A stretch of 64,000 bases of DNA. Origin: Vitellaria paradoxa. Its lineage: Eukaryota > Streptophyta > Magnoliopsida > Ericales > Sapotaceae. A model generated the notes under the pieces. The model searched no databases and was not told the origin of the DNA. It saw nothing but the letters and a program-made list of their open reading frames with translations. This document shows, in pieces, positions 11,369 to 24,800 of this stretch; positions within the stretch are counted from its first letter, which is position 1, and each line of letters starts with the position of its first letter. The stretch spans positions 23,085,752 through 23,149,751 of the forward strand of contig CM034237.1 in NCBI GenBank assembly GCA_019916065.1, given 5' to 3'. Made by a program: the position numbers and the translations under genes.

Positions 11369-13064
11369 TTAATCAGTCCAAGAGGGCCATCCGCCATCAT
11401 CCGGGTCCTACAATGAAATAATAATGAAATTAGAACGTGATAATTAAGAAGACATGAATAAATAAATTTATATAATTTTAATGAGTAATAGTAACGAGAA
11501 ATATAATTTTTAACCTGAGGAGGAGGAGGTGGATGGCTCTGACTCTGAGAGAGGCGCCTCTCCATCTCAGCCATCATCTCGGCCCGAAATGCTGCCTCTC
11601 GCGCGTCCATCTCAGCTCGAAAGGTTTGCAGCAGATCTTGATCGCGACGTCTGGCCTGAGAAGATGATTCTGCTCGTGCGACGGATCGGCGTGGAATACC
11701 TGCGCCCCGCGTAAGCGTGTATCCATGACCATCGCGTCCGACAATGGAGAAAAATATCTCGTCCCTCCTCTCTTTGGACTCCCTCTCATCTGGCGACAGC
11801 TCGTCTAGACGTGCATTAAACTGCGCCTAATGCAAATAAGCCGAAATAGAAAAAACAAGATAACTAACTATATTATCTAAAGAAAAAATTAAATTATATG
11901 TTGATTGGACAAAATATTAAAATTTGTTACCTGTATAGCCTGAACCTCCGGCGAATCAGTACGTCGAGTCACCAACCACATGGACATCCGATCTGTCCTC
12001 AGGCCCTCCTCTGTCCTCTGTTGAAAGGTAAATTATATGTTAATAATTTACTATCATTAAAAAGGATAAATAAAAAAGTTGCTATTGGCGTGATAAGCTC
12101 ATGTTTTTACCTCGTGGCGAACCTAAGAAAAGTGTCGAGTCCCCTCCTTGTGCCCCAGCCCCTGCAATCCTCGATTTCGTGAGTTCCTTTGGGCCTCCGC
12201 CTACTTTAAGTTTTTTCGATTACTTTTTGTAATTTACGCTTGATAATGTCAAAACTTAAGGAAAAATAATTAACTCGCAATCTACTCACCTGTGCCTCGG
12301 GACTCGACCAATACCTGACGAGCTCAGCCCACTGGTGGGGAAGAACGCCCGGTGGGACCCGCTGGAGGATGTCAGGGTCATTCTCATGACCTTTCCAGTA
12401 TTTATCTTTATTCTTATTTTTATGATCCTTCCACATCTTCCGACACTTGGCGAACATAACGTCCCGGAAGTCTGGAGGAACATCAACTACATTGGCCTAA
12501 AAATGACAAATTGTAGAATATTATTTGTTACAAGTTTCAGCACATAAACCACGTACAATTAGAATATAAAATTTTCATACCTGTACCTCGGTCCATAGAC
12601 CCTCAAACGTAGAATCTGGGAAACGATCCCACTCGAGGGTGGTCAACGGGAATCTGATCAGATTCCGGACCAAATGTCCGAGCTGTGAAATCAGAGACCG
12701 TCCATCCTTCCTAACCGGATGGGGTGTGTCATCCTACTGAACGGTCATCCACTGAGATCCGCAGTTCCACTGCGGCAATCCCTTCGAGGGCCCTCTGCCG
12801 GACCTCGAAAGCCTGCTCGGAGTGGGAGAATCTGTTTCAAACAAATTGTTACATGATAAAACAACAGAATATACCTACTGTTGTTGGATAAGATACATTC
12901 CGAAATTAAAGAACTTTACCTGCATCTGTGTCAGTCACTGAAGGACGCGTGGACATAGGGGGTGAAGGTGGGACAGCATCTGCTGAGCTACTCCCGGCAC
13001 AAGATAGCCCGAGATGCTCAGCCATCGTCCTAGGACCAGTCCTCCTCCTAGAGCGTCCGAACAT
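11369..13064 (-). pseudogene. TNPA-like plant transposase (Ptta/En/Spm family), CACTA-2
   Basis: A start at 13064 (MFGRSRRRTGPRTMAEH) opens a chain of short exons. The diagnostic exon 12499-12293 reads DVMFAKCRKMWKDHKNK and PHQWAELVRYWSSPEAQ, the core of the plant transposase (Ptta/En/Spm) family. Near the C terminus (11826-11521) are ARLDELSPDERESKERRDE, a Glu/Arg-rich stretch, and a poly-Pro tail. A final small exon ends WPSWTD with TAA at 11369-11371. The family binds subterminal repeats and helps bring the ends together. A stop near 12737 (Q or R expected) suggests it is disabled, though intron placement there is uncertain. A diverged copy lies in CACTA-3. Confidence 0.75.
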
Positions 13065-13167
13065 GGCTCCCTAACTGTTCACAATTTAAACTTATTATAA
13101 TTTCAAATACAAAGAAAAATAAATTTAAAATCCACCTTGTTCGGATAAAAAAGTACACAACCGTGTA

Positions 13168-16100
13168 TTAGGTATATAAATCAACCGTATCTCCTTCAAC
13201 CGTGTCCCTAACCCAATTAACATCTTCATCACGTTGGACAATTGCATCTTGGTCAAGAGCTTGTTGGGCGAATGGATCAATATCTGGCTCATCGCAGTCG
13301 ATCTGGTACACCCCCTCCTTGACATTTTAACTGCAACTTGCCAGTTGGGATCAGCTCGATCGCCAACATAGTAAACTTGCTCTGCAATGGATGCCAATAT
13401 GTATGGTTCAGCTTCTATTTGTACATCTCGATGTAACAAATTGTTTAAATTGACCAATTTAAATTGGTACTTATCAGCTTTAACCTCGCGAATTGGATCA
13501 GCCCAAACACACTTGAATAATAAATATCTTAAACTGCGATTGTAAACGATTTCAATAATGTCATTCAGTTGGCCGTAATAGTAACCACCGTCAATAGATG
13601 GACAACCGATGCCACTATTTTGTGTTGCTCGCCTATCATCTACTTCCTCGATGCGAAATCGAAACCCATTGATGTCACAAGCTGTGAAACGTGGAGCTGT
13701 CGTGTAAGGACCATCAGCCAACTATTTTATTTCATCGGTCAAAATAGAATCCGTAGTACTTCGTAAATTGTATACCTATGAAATGTAAATTATCATGAAT
13801 TAATTAAACACAAATTCATTGTGATGTGAAAATCATATAAAAACATATGAAAATATTTAACACGTACGTAGTTCTTAAACCAGTCATGAAAACATTCGAA
13901 TTTGATTGTCTGTTGCACGAGGCATGTTCTGTTTCAGCTCGTTTATGTGTCTCCTGCAATGCAAATCAAATAGGATTGAGAATAATCACGATTTTTATTA
14001 CAAATATGATGTAATTAACTTTCTTTATTACGACAACGTGACTTACTGGGTCAATGGCACAACTGATTGGGTGTTGAAGAGCACGAACTGATGAGCTTGG
14101 ATCCACTCGATGTGGTTGAGATCAAATGACGTGCCTTCCCCAATAGGGCCTTCATTTATCCGCTCCGACCTGCTAAAAGTCGTTTGGACATCATCGTTTA
14201 GATATGCCGCACAAAAATTTATGCACTCATCCATCAAATATCCTTTCGCTATGGATGCCTCCAGTCGAGCTTTGTTCCGCACATACCTCTTCAATGTGTT
14301 CATATATCGCTCGATCGGATACATCCACCTAAATTAGACAGGGCCACCAAGCCAAGCTTTTTCAGTTAGGTGTATAGTCAAGTGAACCATGACATCAAAA
14401 AATGCCGGCGGAAAAATTTTCTCTAGATGACACAGTGTCAAAGCAATCCTGTCCTGTAGACCCTTTAAATCTTCTGTACGGATTACTCTGTAACACAACT
14501 ACCTGAAGAAATTACTGAGCTCGATCAACGGCTGCACAACATTATTAGGCAAACAATTCCTTACTGCTATAGGCAACAACTGTTGAAGCAGGACGTGATT
14601 GTCATGACTTTTCAAACCCTGTAACGTCCATTCGCTCATGTTGACTCGCTTCAAAATATTCGAGCAATATCCATCAGGTACCTTCACGCCTTTCAGAATT
14701 AACAAGAACGCATCCTTCTCTTCCTTGCTCATGGTGTACTGTGCAGGTGGCATGTATGCCCTGTTGGACTCTCCCGGCTGCAAGTGCAATGGAGTTCTCA
14801 ATCCCATCTCCTGCAAATCACGTCGAGCATTAGCATTATCCTTTGATTTCCCCTTAACACCAAGGATCGTCCACAATATATTATCGCAAACATTCTTCTC
14901 AATGTGCATGACATCCAAGTTGTGCCTGAGTAAGTTGTCTTTCCAGTAGGGCAACTCATAGAAAATACTTTTCTTCTTCCAATTATGGGTTCGGTTCCTA
15001 TTTGCACCAGAAATAGATGGTAGCGGGGGGGCTAACAGATCCTGAAAGTCATATACTGTTCGAATTTGCGCCCGCTCCATCTGGGCCAGCAATTCGACCC
15101 CGGTCATTGCTCGTGGTGCCGGACCGAACTCCCAAGTGCCGTCAAACGAGACTCTGTCCTTCCTAAACCTATGCAACGGAGGTAGGAAGCATCTATGACC
15201 CATGTACGCGCACTTTCTACCATACTTTAGCCAAGTTGACTTCTTGCTCTGATTGCAACAAGGACATGCGAACTCTCCTTTTGTGCTCCAACCAGATAAG
15301 TTGGTGTACGCCGGAAAGTCATTAATTGCCCATAGTAATGCTACCCGTAGTTTAAACATTTCATTTCTTGTTGAGTCAAATGTCATCACACCATCAGTCC
15401 ATAATTCATTAAGCTCTTCAATCAATGGGTGCATATAAACGTCTATTTTATCCCCGGGACCCTTAGGTCCGTCAATCAATGTCGATAGGATGACAAAAGG
15501 TTGCCTCATGCATAGCTAAGGTGGAAGATTATATGGAACTAACAGTATAGGCCACGTACTGTGAGTTGCCCCAATCATGCCTGAAAATGGGTTAAATCCA
15601 TCAGCCGTCAAACCAAGCCGTACACTGCGAGAATCGATAGCGAAATCAGGGTGTCTTCTATCAAAATCCTTCCACGCCGAAGAGTTTGTTGGATGGGATA
15701 AGTTCCCATGATCCCCCCCTGTTCTCGGCATGCCAAGTCATTAGTTTAGAGATCTTGGATGACATGAAAAATCTCTTCAATCGTGGCTTAAGTGGAAAGT
15801 AGCGCACTTGCTTTGCAGCCACAAGCTTACCACGATTTGAACTACCCAAACGATTCTGCCTAGTTTGGATAGTACCAACATTCTTCCATCTCGAAACACC
15901 ACACACGGTACACGTATCGAGGTTGCCATTCTCATTCCAAAACAACATGCAACTATTGGGACCTGCATCTAGAGTTTCGTATGTGAATCCCAAATTCTCA
16001 GTTAACTTGCATGCCTGGTAGTACGATTCTGCAAGCTTAGCTCCCGCTGGTAAAACCCTACGGAGTAACTGTAGTAGCATGTTAAATGACATATCTGACC

Positions 16101-16617
16101 AGTGATTCAATGCCTTCAAATGTAACAACTCAACGATAAATGACAATTTACTGAAATCCTGACATCCAGGATATAATTCTATCTGTGCATCATCGAGTAT
16201 TTCAAAATATCTCAATGACTCATCATCTGCACTCGAGCGGGGACTAGTTCCACCCGTCAGATTAATACCGGCACCGTTGTCTTCATGTGTCAATCCACAT
16301 GCAATATCAGCTAGCATCGCGAGCATTGGATCAGCTTCCTCTACAACCTTGGCCTCCACCTCAACGGTTTCTTTCAGACGAGAGGCGGTATACTCTTCCC
16401 CATGGAGAGTCCAGAATTTATACTGCTTCAGGAACCCATTACAAATCAGGTGCTCTCTGACAACCTCCCGTGTATAGTAATACCGGTTAGCACACTTCCT
16501 GCAGGGACAACTTATGTAACCAGTGGGAAACCCACTAGTGAATGCAATAAACTGATTAATCCCCTCCACATACTCCGGGGACATCCTATTCGACAAATCA
16601 ATCCAACTCTTATCCAT
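13168..16617 (-). pseudogene. tnp2-type CACTA transposase, CACTA-2
   Basis: The start at 16617 (MDKSWIDLSNR) is preferred to the upstream ATG at 16689, because a clear AG acceptor lies 14 bases upstream and pairs with a GT donor at 16711 to form a leader intron. Visible in order: Cys-rich transposase-associated domain (CPCRKC), Transposase_21 block with DVMHIEKNV, DUF4218-like block (FRWMYPIERYMNTLKRYV) and DUF4216-like block (13721-13170). The gene is disrupted by TAG at 15510 (Trp expected), TAG at about 14496 (Gln expected), TAA at about 14331 (Gln expected), TAG near 13732 (Trp expected) and a frame slip near 13310. A GT donor at 14046 supports an intron. The likely true stop is TAA at 13168-13170. 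Confidence 0.88.
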
Positions 16618-16711
16618 CTCGCTTAGAGTGTCTGTGGAGTCCCAAGAGGAAAAAAATGTCATTACTATAAAATGTATTGCCATATGCAAAACACCTAGTC
16701 TTAAACTTTAC

Positions 16712-17135
16712 CTCCTCATTACAGGGTGGTTGGTCCTATCCCATTCGAGAATACACAATCCAACTTGCACTCAACAACCCAATGCCTTTGTCCCCTAATT
16801 AGATAAAATTTCAGCAGCATGTCCGCGTGGTTCTCCAAGTACACGATACACAGACGATATCAGTCGTACTCTGTGTACGCACCCGGAGAACAACAGGACG
16901 TCAACCGAAGCTTCATCTAACATAGGACAGTACATGAGTTGTTGAAGACAGGATGGATAATTGTATTCCCAAACTGTCCATACTGGACAATTCAAGAATC
17001 GCGTACGTCAATCCCTGCACGTTCATCGAAAGGACAACGAACCTGGTTAAAGACCTAATCCGTTACCTAAGGATGACCAAACAGGTGGCGTACGAGATTC
17101 TTAAATGGGTCTAAGTTTCACTAATATATGCAAAT
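16712..17135 (-). promoter_or_regulatory. tnp2 leader exon and TATA-like promoter of CACTA-2
   Basis: A GT donor at 16711 and an AG acceptor at 16632 define a small leader intron just 5' of the start codon, so the sequence above 16712 should be a 5' leader exon. A TATA-like CATATATTAG is found at 17121-17130 (minus strand), which would place transcription start near 17095. A 66-codon frame inside the leader (16995-16795) is not like any known protein. Confidence 0.45.
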
Positions 17136-17194
17136 GAATAAAATAAAGTAGTTCTCAATGTCTGTTTGTTTTCTAACTTAGAATAAAGTATTTA

Positions 17195-18065
17195 GATGTT
17201 GGATTGGGCCTAGACAAGATTAGGGGTTTTCTTGTAGTTACTAATTGAACTAATTAACTCTTATTAATTAACTATTGCTGCTTGTGTAATTAATTACTAT
17301 ATTATTCGGTAAATTACCTAAAAATAATATTATAATATTATTGTTTGACCTAATTTTCTTATCGTATTCGTATTGGATTAGACTGGGCCCAAGCAAGATG
17401 TTGGATTGGGCCCAGGCAAGATTAGGGGTTTTATTGTAGTTACTAATTGAACTAATTAAATATTATTAATTAACTACTGCTGCTTGTGTAATTAATTACT
17501 ATATTATTCGGTAAATTACCTAGAAACAATATTATAATATTATTGTTTGACCTAATTTTCTTATCGTATTCGTATTGGATTAGACTGGGCCCAAGCAAGA
17601 TGTTGGATTGGGCCCAGGCAAGATTAGGAGTTTTATTGTAGTTACTAATTGAACTAATTAAATATTATTAATTAACTGCTGCTGCTTGTGTAATTAATTA
17701 CTATATTATTCGATAAATTACCTAGAAATAATATTATAATATTATTGTTTGACCTAATTTTCTTATCGTATTCGTATTGGATTAGACTGGGCCCAAGCAA
17801 GATGTTGGATTGGGCCAGGCAAGTTTAGGGGTTTTATTGTAGTTGTTAATTGAACTAATTAAATACTATTAATTAACTACTGCTGCTTGTGTAATTAATT
17901 ACTATATTATTCGGTAAATTACATAGAAACAATATTATAATATTATTGTTTGACCTAATTTTCTTATCGTATTCGTATTGGATTAGACTGGGCCCAAGAA
18001 GGCCCAAGAAAAATGTTGGATTGGGCCCAAGCAAGATTAGGGGTTTTCTTGTAATTAGAGTTAAT
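17195..18065. repeat. ~202-bp tandem repeats upstream of CACTA-2 transposase gene
   Basis: Unit starts (GATGTTGGATTGGGCC) lie at 17195, 17397, 17599 and 17801, exactly 202 bp apart, and a fifth partial unit starts near 18010. The units are nearly identical. Each junction contains a palindrome, GGGCCCAA ... TTGGGCCC, so TGGGCC occurs on both strands at every junction. The array sits just upstream of the inferred tnp2 promoter. Confidence 0.9.
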
Positions 18066-21000
18066 TAGAGTTAATTATTGTTATTCAAAAAATAACACTT
18101 CAATAAATTATCCGAAAATCAAATATACAACAAATAAAATAATACGATACAAATTAAATAAATTAACAATAGATATTACGAACAATTCAATATTTATTCA
18201 TTATAACATAAATCAAACTATGATTTCAAATAATAAAGTATTTTCAATCATTTGAGTAACCAGCCATTACAATATTAATTGAAACAATCTAATTTAACCT
18301 AAATTAATTATATTATTAATATTCTAATTCGTTATTTAATATTTTAACTAATATAAATATTTAATGAACCTAAAAATTATAATTTAATATTATTATTTAC
18401 TTAATCTTACTATTTTAGTATTATTGTTTAATTCAAAATATATAAATTAACAACAAATATTACGATATTAATATTTTTTAGTATTATTGTTTCCTATTTA
18501 TGATACTTTTTATTTAATATTTTTCATAATATTTTTTAATAATTTTTAAGTATGCTATTTACATTCTTGAAAATGTTATAAAATAAGAGAACTTACATAC
18601 AAGTGAAAATTATTATTAATTTTTTTTTTGTCTTATACATCCATTCTTATTAAATGTATTCTTTTTATGAAAATAAGTAATATGTTTAAAAGTTTACAAA
18701 CTTTATTGTATTTAATTTATTAAAAAATCTATCAACTTTTACTAACTTTTTATACTTTTTTCAAACTATATATTATTTTTACATTAAACTATATATTAAT
18801 TCTCATATTTTTAGTATTATTGTCTAACATTATAAATATCATAATATAATTTAATTTCCGTAAGGTAAGTTAATCAATTTATTTATAAAAATTACCATAT
18901 TGGGTGAAGATGTTAGCACTGCATCAAAAACTCTCTCTAACCTTTGTCATTTTTTGTTTTTACAAAATTACAAAGTTAATTTCGTAGTGAAGAACAATTA
19001 ATACAAAATATATCAATTGCCGTAATTACATTCACTTTCTATTTATTATTTCAAAATTAACATTCTTCGTTTTACTTTTATTTTTATGACTTTTTAATTT
19101 GATGAGTGGAGAAAAATCTTCTCTCGTTTCATGAATAGATTCGTCCTGCCAGACACCTAATAATAATAATTAAACCATAATAAAAGTTTCCTATTGGTAG
19201 CGTTTGTATTTGTCGTTTCCCCATTTATATTGATAGATTTTTGAAAATAGATAACAAAAACGTGTTGATATATCTATTTTTATTTTTTTTTGTTTACAGA
19301 AAAAACTTAAACAAAAAAAATTTGTTTTCACTCTCGTTTTTCTTTCTATCATAAATATTTTGTTAATTTCAATACTTAATCTATTTTTGTTGCATCACAT
19401 TAAAAATGAATTATTTATTCAAAGATTTTATTAAACTAAAATTATTTTTGATAAATGTTATAATTTATTTAATTTATTTAATTTAAAAATAAATAATATA
19501 GTAAAATTAATGAAGTATAAGATACCAGTCAAACTACCAGTTGAAAGCGGAAGAGGCATGAGTCCTCCCAGCAAGAGTTAGATTATGAAGTTTTACATGT
19601 ATTACAGTGTTTTACTCTCATCCTGTGATATTTATAAAGAAATAATTGAAAATAAGAGAACTTACCCACTGTAAAAAGAGAAATAAAAAAGTCAATTTTT
19701 TTTTTTTTTTGGGTTCATCTGTGGGTGATTTTTTATTTGAAGTATTTGTTTATAAATTTTAAACGTGACTACTATGCTTTAAAATTATTAAATAAACAAA
19801 ATTAATAAAAAATATTGTATAGACAAAAAGTAATAATAAAAAAAATTGACTAATATTTGATTTCCTAACTTGTAAAACCATCCCAAGGGTTGACGCGGAC
19901 AAGGCTTGGGTGGGCCCAGGTGACATCTCTGATTTAAAAAAAAAATGATATTTATGTATGTAAATTTTTGATTAAAAAAATTTATATTATAATTTGATTC
20001 CTCAAAATTTTAAAAATAATTAGTCTTATTAGAAAAAAAAAAAACTAATATTGGTATATATAAATTTTGAATTAAAAAAATTTAAGTTATAAATCAATCT
20101 CTTTAAAATTTAGTCAATTACCAAAAAAAATCTCCTTAAAATTTTATTTTCTCTTAGTTGTTATATGATAGTGTTTAAATGATTAAAAAATAAATTAGTG
20201 AAAAAGTAACACGTGGTAAAATTTAATTAAAAGATATTAAAAATAGTTAATAAAAATTTTTAATATTTTTAATAAACTAAATACTCCTATATAATCTAAA
20301 ATTTAAAATTCAATTGATTATACTATTTATATATATATTATTTTATTTTTATTCATTAAATATAATTTTTTAAACCCAAGTTTAACGCCCCAAAAAAATA
20401 GCTCCTAGGCCAAAATTTTGACTTCATCTATGAGGATTGATGTGACCAAAGGTCACATGCATAATTTTCCAAGTATCATAAGATGTTAATTTCTTTGTTT
20501 TTCATGTCAAGTGGTCACATTATTATATTTCTTCTAAGTTATTATTTTATAATATATTTTACCTATCATATTAAAAATAGGTAATTAAATTATAAGAATT
20601 TAAATATTTATTATATTTTTATAATTTTAATCTTAATAGTTAAATAAAAAATTAAATAAGTATTTTTTTTCATTTTATTCTAACGTTCTAATTCTATCTT
20701 CAGAATTTTGAAATTCTGAGAATTTCAGAGTATCCTCAGAATTTTAAAATTATTGAATTTTAATTCAATATTACAGATACAGTTATATTATTAATTAAAA
20801 AAATTTAAATTAATTTAAATCATTAAATTTTAATTTAACGGTATAACTTGCAAATCATAAAATTTACATAACTCCCCCAAATCCTTTAAATTTATCATCT
20901 ATACTAGCAACTTTTGGAGTACAGTAAATAATACAAAATTTTATAAATTTCTACAAACACAAATTACAAGATAATAAAATATAAATTTTTTACTCACCGC

Positions 21001-21430
21001 ACAAAACACAACAATTTTTATAAAATTTTTTTTTTTCTTCTAACATACCAATTTTTATAAAATAAATTAAAAAACAGAATATTAAAAAACAGCAAACAAA
21101 AAAAATAGAAAAAAACAGCAAATTAAAAAAAATTAAAAACAACAGCAACATACATAAAAAAAAATATTACACAGTATACACATGAAATAAACAAGTTAAC
21201 GAGTAACTAAAATAAAAAAAATTAAACAAACAATAATACATACATGCATGTATAGATAATCATCAAACCCCCAACCACAAAACAAAAAAAATTTATTTAC
21301 ATTTATCCAACAATAAACATGAAAAATACAGAAAATAGAAAAAAAAATTCAAACTAAAAAAAAAATCCAAACCTGGTGTAGTGTTGACTTAACCTCCAAA
21401 AAAACTATAATAAACAAAAAAAATATTAGT
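18066..21430. other. AT-rich 5' arm of CACTA-2
   Basis: Long, very AT-rich stretch, with poly(A)/poly(T) runs and no coding signal on either strand. A short GC-richer patch is present near 19885-19930. I cannot assign a further element here. Confidence 0.5.
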
Positions 21431-21439
21431 GCATGTTTA

Positions 21440-21440
21440 T

Positions 21441-21475
<35 letters not shown>

Positions 21476-21650
21476 CAAGAGAGAGAGAGCAAGAGAGAGA
21501 AAGAAATAAACCTCCGGCGACGGCAGCGACGGCAGCAGCAGGGCACCTCCGGCACGGCAGAGGGGGGAGAAAAGAGAGAGCGCGGGGAAGGGAGAGGAAA
21601 AAGAGGGAGGGAAGGAGAGGAAAAAGAGGGAGGCGTTCTGTCCGATATAA
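21440..21650. repeat. GA-rich low-complexity tract
   Basis: A (GA)n run of about 30 bases from 21441, then GAAAGAGCAAGAGA-type and GGGAGGGAAGGAG purine-rich sequence to about 21635, interrupted by a short CGGCGACGGCAGC patch. Open frames here are caused by composition. Confidence 0.8.
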
Positions 21651-21657
21651 TTAGAGA

Positions 21658-21808
21658 ATCAGCGACCGCTTAAAGCGGTCGCGCGGATTTTTTCATCGTC
21701 GATACCTTGCTGCACGGTATTAGCGACAGCAGTTTAAGTGACCGCTTAACTCTTCTTTAAGCGGTCGCCCGAGGTTTCCACTCGCCTTTCACCCGATCTC
21801 TAGTAGTG
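21658..21808. repeat. CACTA-2 right subterminal repeats and terminus
   Basis: About six AGCGACCGC-type units in both orientations (from 21660), then the terminal TAGTAGTG at 21801-21808. Same motif as the left array, much shorter. Confidence 0.82.
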
Positions 21809-24800
21809 AATTCTTAACACAATAGCACTGGCAACAAAAACACACTCATCATATAGAATGAGATAGCCTAAACAATTGTTGTAGCACTTCTTTTCCTGCT
21901 CTAGGCAGCAACTTTTTTGTCCACCCATTCAACCGTTTCCATACCCTATCTTTGATAAAAGAAAACACTGCTATTTTGTTCCTTCCTATGAGTAAGGGAA
22001 GACCCAAATATTTCCCATGATCATTAGTGCACGAAACTCCCAAAAAAGCACAGATGTTGTTTTCTCACATACGACCACATTCGAAATGAAAGAGATAGAA
22101 GACTTTTGAAAATTAATCTTTTGCCCAGAAGCTTGGTCATAAAATCTCTAACACTCCTTTATATACTGACACACCTGCATATTGGCTCTAAGAAAAGAAA
22201 ACTATCATCGGCACACTTTTGCATATTAGCTTTGAAGAAAAAAAACTATCATCAGCAAAACATAGATGAGACACCTTCGAGGCAGACCGAGCCACTTTAC
22301 AGCCATGAATCAGTCCCCTAGAACCATAATTTCTCAATAAAATAGAGAGGCCTTCTACACATATCAAGAATAGGTAAGCAAAAAGAGGATCCCCCTATCA
22401 TAATCCTCTCTCTGGATAAATTTGACCCATTTCTTGCCCATCATATACTACCATATACTCTACCGTTGTAACACACAACATAATTAAATTCACCCATTGA
22501 TAATCAAAACCCAAAGTAATCATCATCTGTTAATAAACTCCCATTCAATTCTATCATAGGCTTTTGACGTATCAATTTTCAAAGCTACCATGCCCATTTT
22601 CCCTTGCCGCTTTCTCTTTAAGAAATGTCCTATCTCAAATGCCACCATCGCATTATCCATAATAAGTCTTCCCAAAATGAAGCCACTTTGAGATTCAGGG
22701 ATAACTGAAGAAAGCACACATTTCAACTGGTTAGCAATTGTCTTTGCCATAATTTTATACAAGATATTGAATAAAGCAATTGGTCTTAAATCCATCATCT
22801 TCATAGGATTTTTCATTTTAGGGATAAGAACTATAGAAGTAGCATTTAAACCAGTGGGCACAACCTGATTATTTAGAAACTCCAAACATGCTTTTGTGAT
22901 ATCTCCCTCAAATACATCCCAAAAATGTTGGTAGAAACCTGGATTCATACCATTAGGTCCCGGTGCCTTCTCTGGATGCATAAAAAAACAGCTTCTTTAA
23001 TTTCTACTGCATCAAATGGACAGGTCAAGTACTGGTTCTATGACTATGTAACTCTGCATCCTACTTTAAAAAAAAAAAAATAGCCTTCCTATAGCATTCT
23101 CGAGAAGTAGAAAAATCTTTAAAATAGTTGACAATATGATCCGACAACCCATTTTTCCATGTGTACTAATAATTCTGATCATCCTTTTATTTTGTGATTA
23201 AATTATTTTTTCTGTGAGCTGAAGTAGCTTGATGAAAAATTTTGTATTAGAATCACCTAATTGCTGTTTAAAAAATTTTGCTCATTGCTTCCAATAATCC
23301 TCTTATTGCTGAAGAAGCATATTTAGTTCCTCTGTTTTCCTCGTATATTATCTTGCGCCTACCTCCTCCTTACATCTCCTCAACTGCGTAATCATGCACC
23401 TGCATTCAAAAATTTTTGAGTTAAATTGAAGCCTGAGTTTCTTTCCCCAGACATGTAGATCATTCCTGCACACTGCAATTCTATCTAATATATTTCTTTT
23501 TAGCATATTATTGGACTAGCTCGTAGTCACCGTAGTCCGACAGTCCGTCTCCCTTAACCATGCATTTTCAAAATGGAAATGCCTCATTCCTGCAATGTTG
23601 CCAATTATGATATCCAACAATAGGGTTGAATGGTCTAATGAAGGATCTTCCAAATTTGAAATAGTCACATAACCAAAAATTAGCATCCACCCGTGTGTCG
23701 GCTTGGCTCTATCCAATCTTACTTACCCGCACTGGTAAGTGCCTCTCCTTCTCTCCCAAGTAAATTGATGCCCCAGCATACCCAAATCCTTTAAACCACA
23801 ATTTTTCACCGCCTCCCGAAAACCTTGAATAAGGTGATTGGGGTGCTTTAGGCATTATTTCTTTTCTGATTGGCATAGTAGATCATTAAAATCTCCGATA
23901 CAATACCATGGTAGATTCGACCAATTGCTCAAACTGCTCAGCAAATCCTATGATTCCTTGTGTCAATTCTATTCAGGGCAGCCATAGAAACCAGTCAGTC
24001 ACCAAGCGGTCATCTCTAGGACGCTTACATGAATGTCAATATGATTTCCAGAGAAACTGATTAAACTCACCTAAGATTTCTCTCACCCCAGCAGTGCCAA
24101 TCCACCTCCACCTCCACCTCTAATACTATCCACAACAAACATCCCTTCAAACATCAACAATCTTTTAACCTTTTCAATCTATATCTTATTAACTTTAATC
24201 TCCATTAGGAAGAAAAGTTTGGACTTTTTTGTGGACAGTAAGTCCACTATCCTGAACTGTCTGTGGACTATCCAAGCCACGACGGTTCCAACCTAAAGTA
24301 CTCATTGGGTTTGGCAGGCCTAGACACCAGAATGCACCACTTTTGCATTTTTTGGGCCGTGAAGACCCATGATTTCTTAAGTTGAGTTATCTAGTCCATC
24401 TTTATTTCTTGTATCTGTAGGGACAATACCTTACATACGGTGTCATTTCGGGTCCGTAATAATAATTCCCTCCACAAAGCTATCTTCTTCGCTATTTGCA
24501 TTATCCTTCTCCACATTAGTGCCTTTGTTGATTGGTGTTTGCCACAAATTGCACCCCTCCTTCTTTCCTTCATTACCATCAGCTTAAGATCCTTTCGCAT
24601 TGCCCCACCTATAATTATCTTCATTGATTACGGTATTACTTTAATCACAAGCATCAATATCGGTAACAATATCCTTGCCTCTCGCCTATCTTGCTGGGAT
24701 TTCCTTATCTATTATCATTGTATCTCTTTCCGCCGAAGGTTCACCGAAAAAAGAAACCGGTGTCGAATAAGAGCGAAGCCACCTCTCAACCACCATGCTT

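Larger units (their letters stand above)
10492..21808 (-). mobile_element. CACTA-2, 11.3-kb En/Spm-type transposon inserted in LINE-1
   Basis: The left end CACTAGTGGAAATTG and the reverse complement of the right end, CACTACTAGAGATCG, match at 11 of 15 bases. The 3-bp AAT at 10489-10491 and 21809-21811 is the expected target duplication. Both ends carry many copies of AGCGACCGC in both orientations. The interior holds tnp2 (16617-13168) followed by a TNPA-like gene (13064-11369), both on the minus strand, so the biological 5' end is at 21808. The flanking sequence on both sides is one LINE, which confirms the borders independently. Confidence 0.95.

Noticed and set aside
17195..18065. CRISPR-like or satellite array
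   Set aside because: Units are 202 bp without unique spacers, few in number and confined to one transposon; better read as a promoter-proximal minisatellite.
21433..21654. Arg/Glu-rich open frame
   Set aside because: Produced by the GA-rich low-complexity tract.
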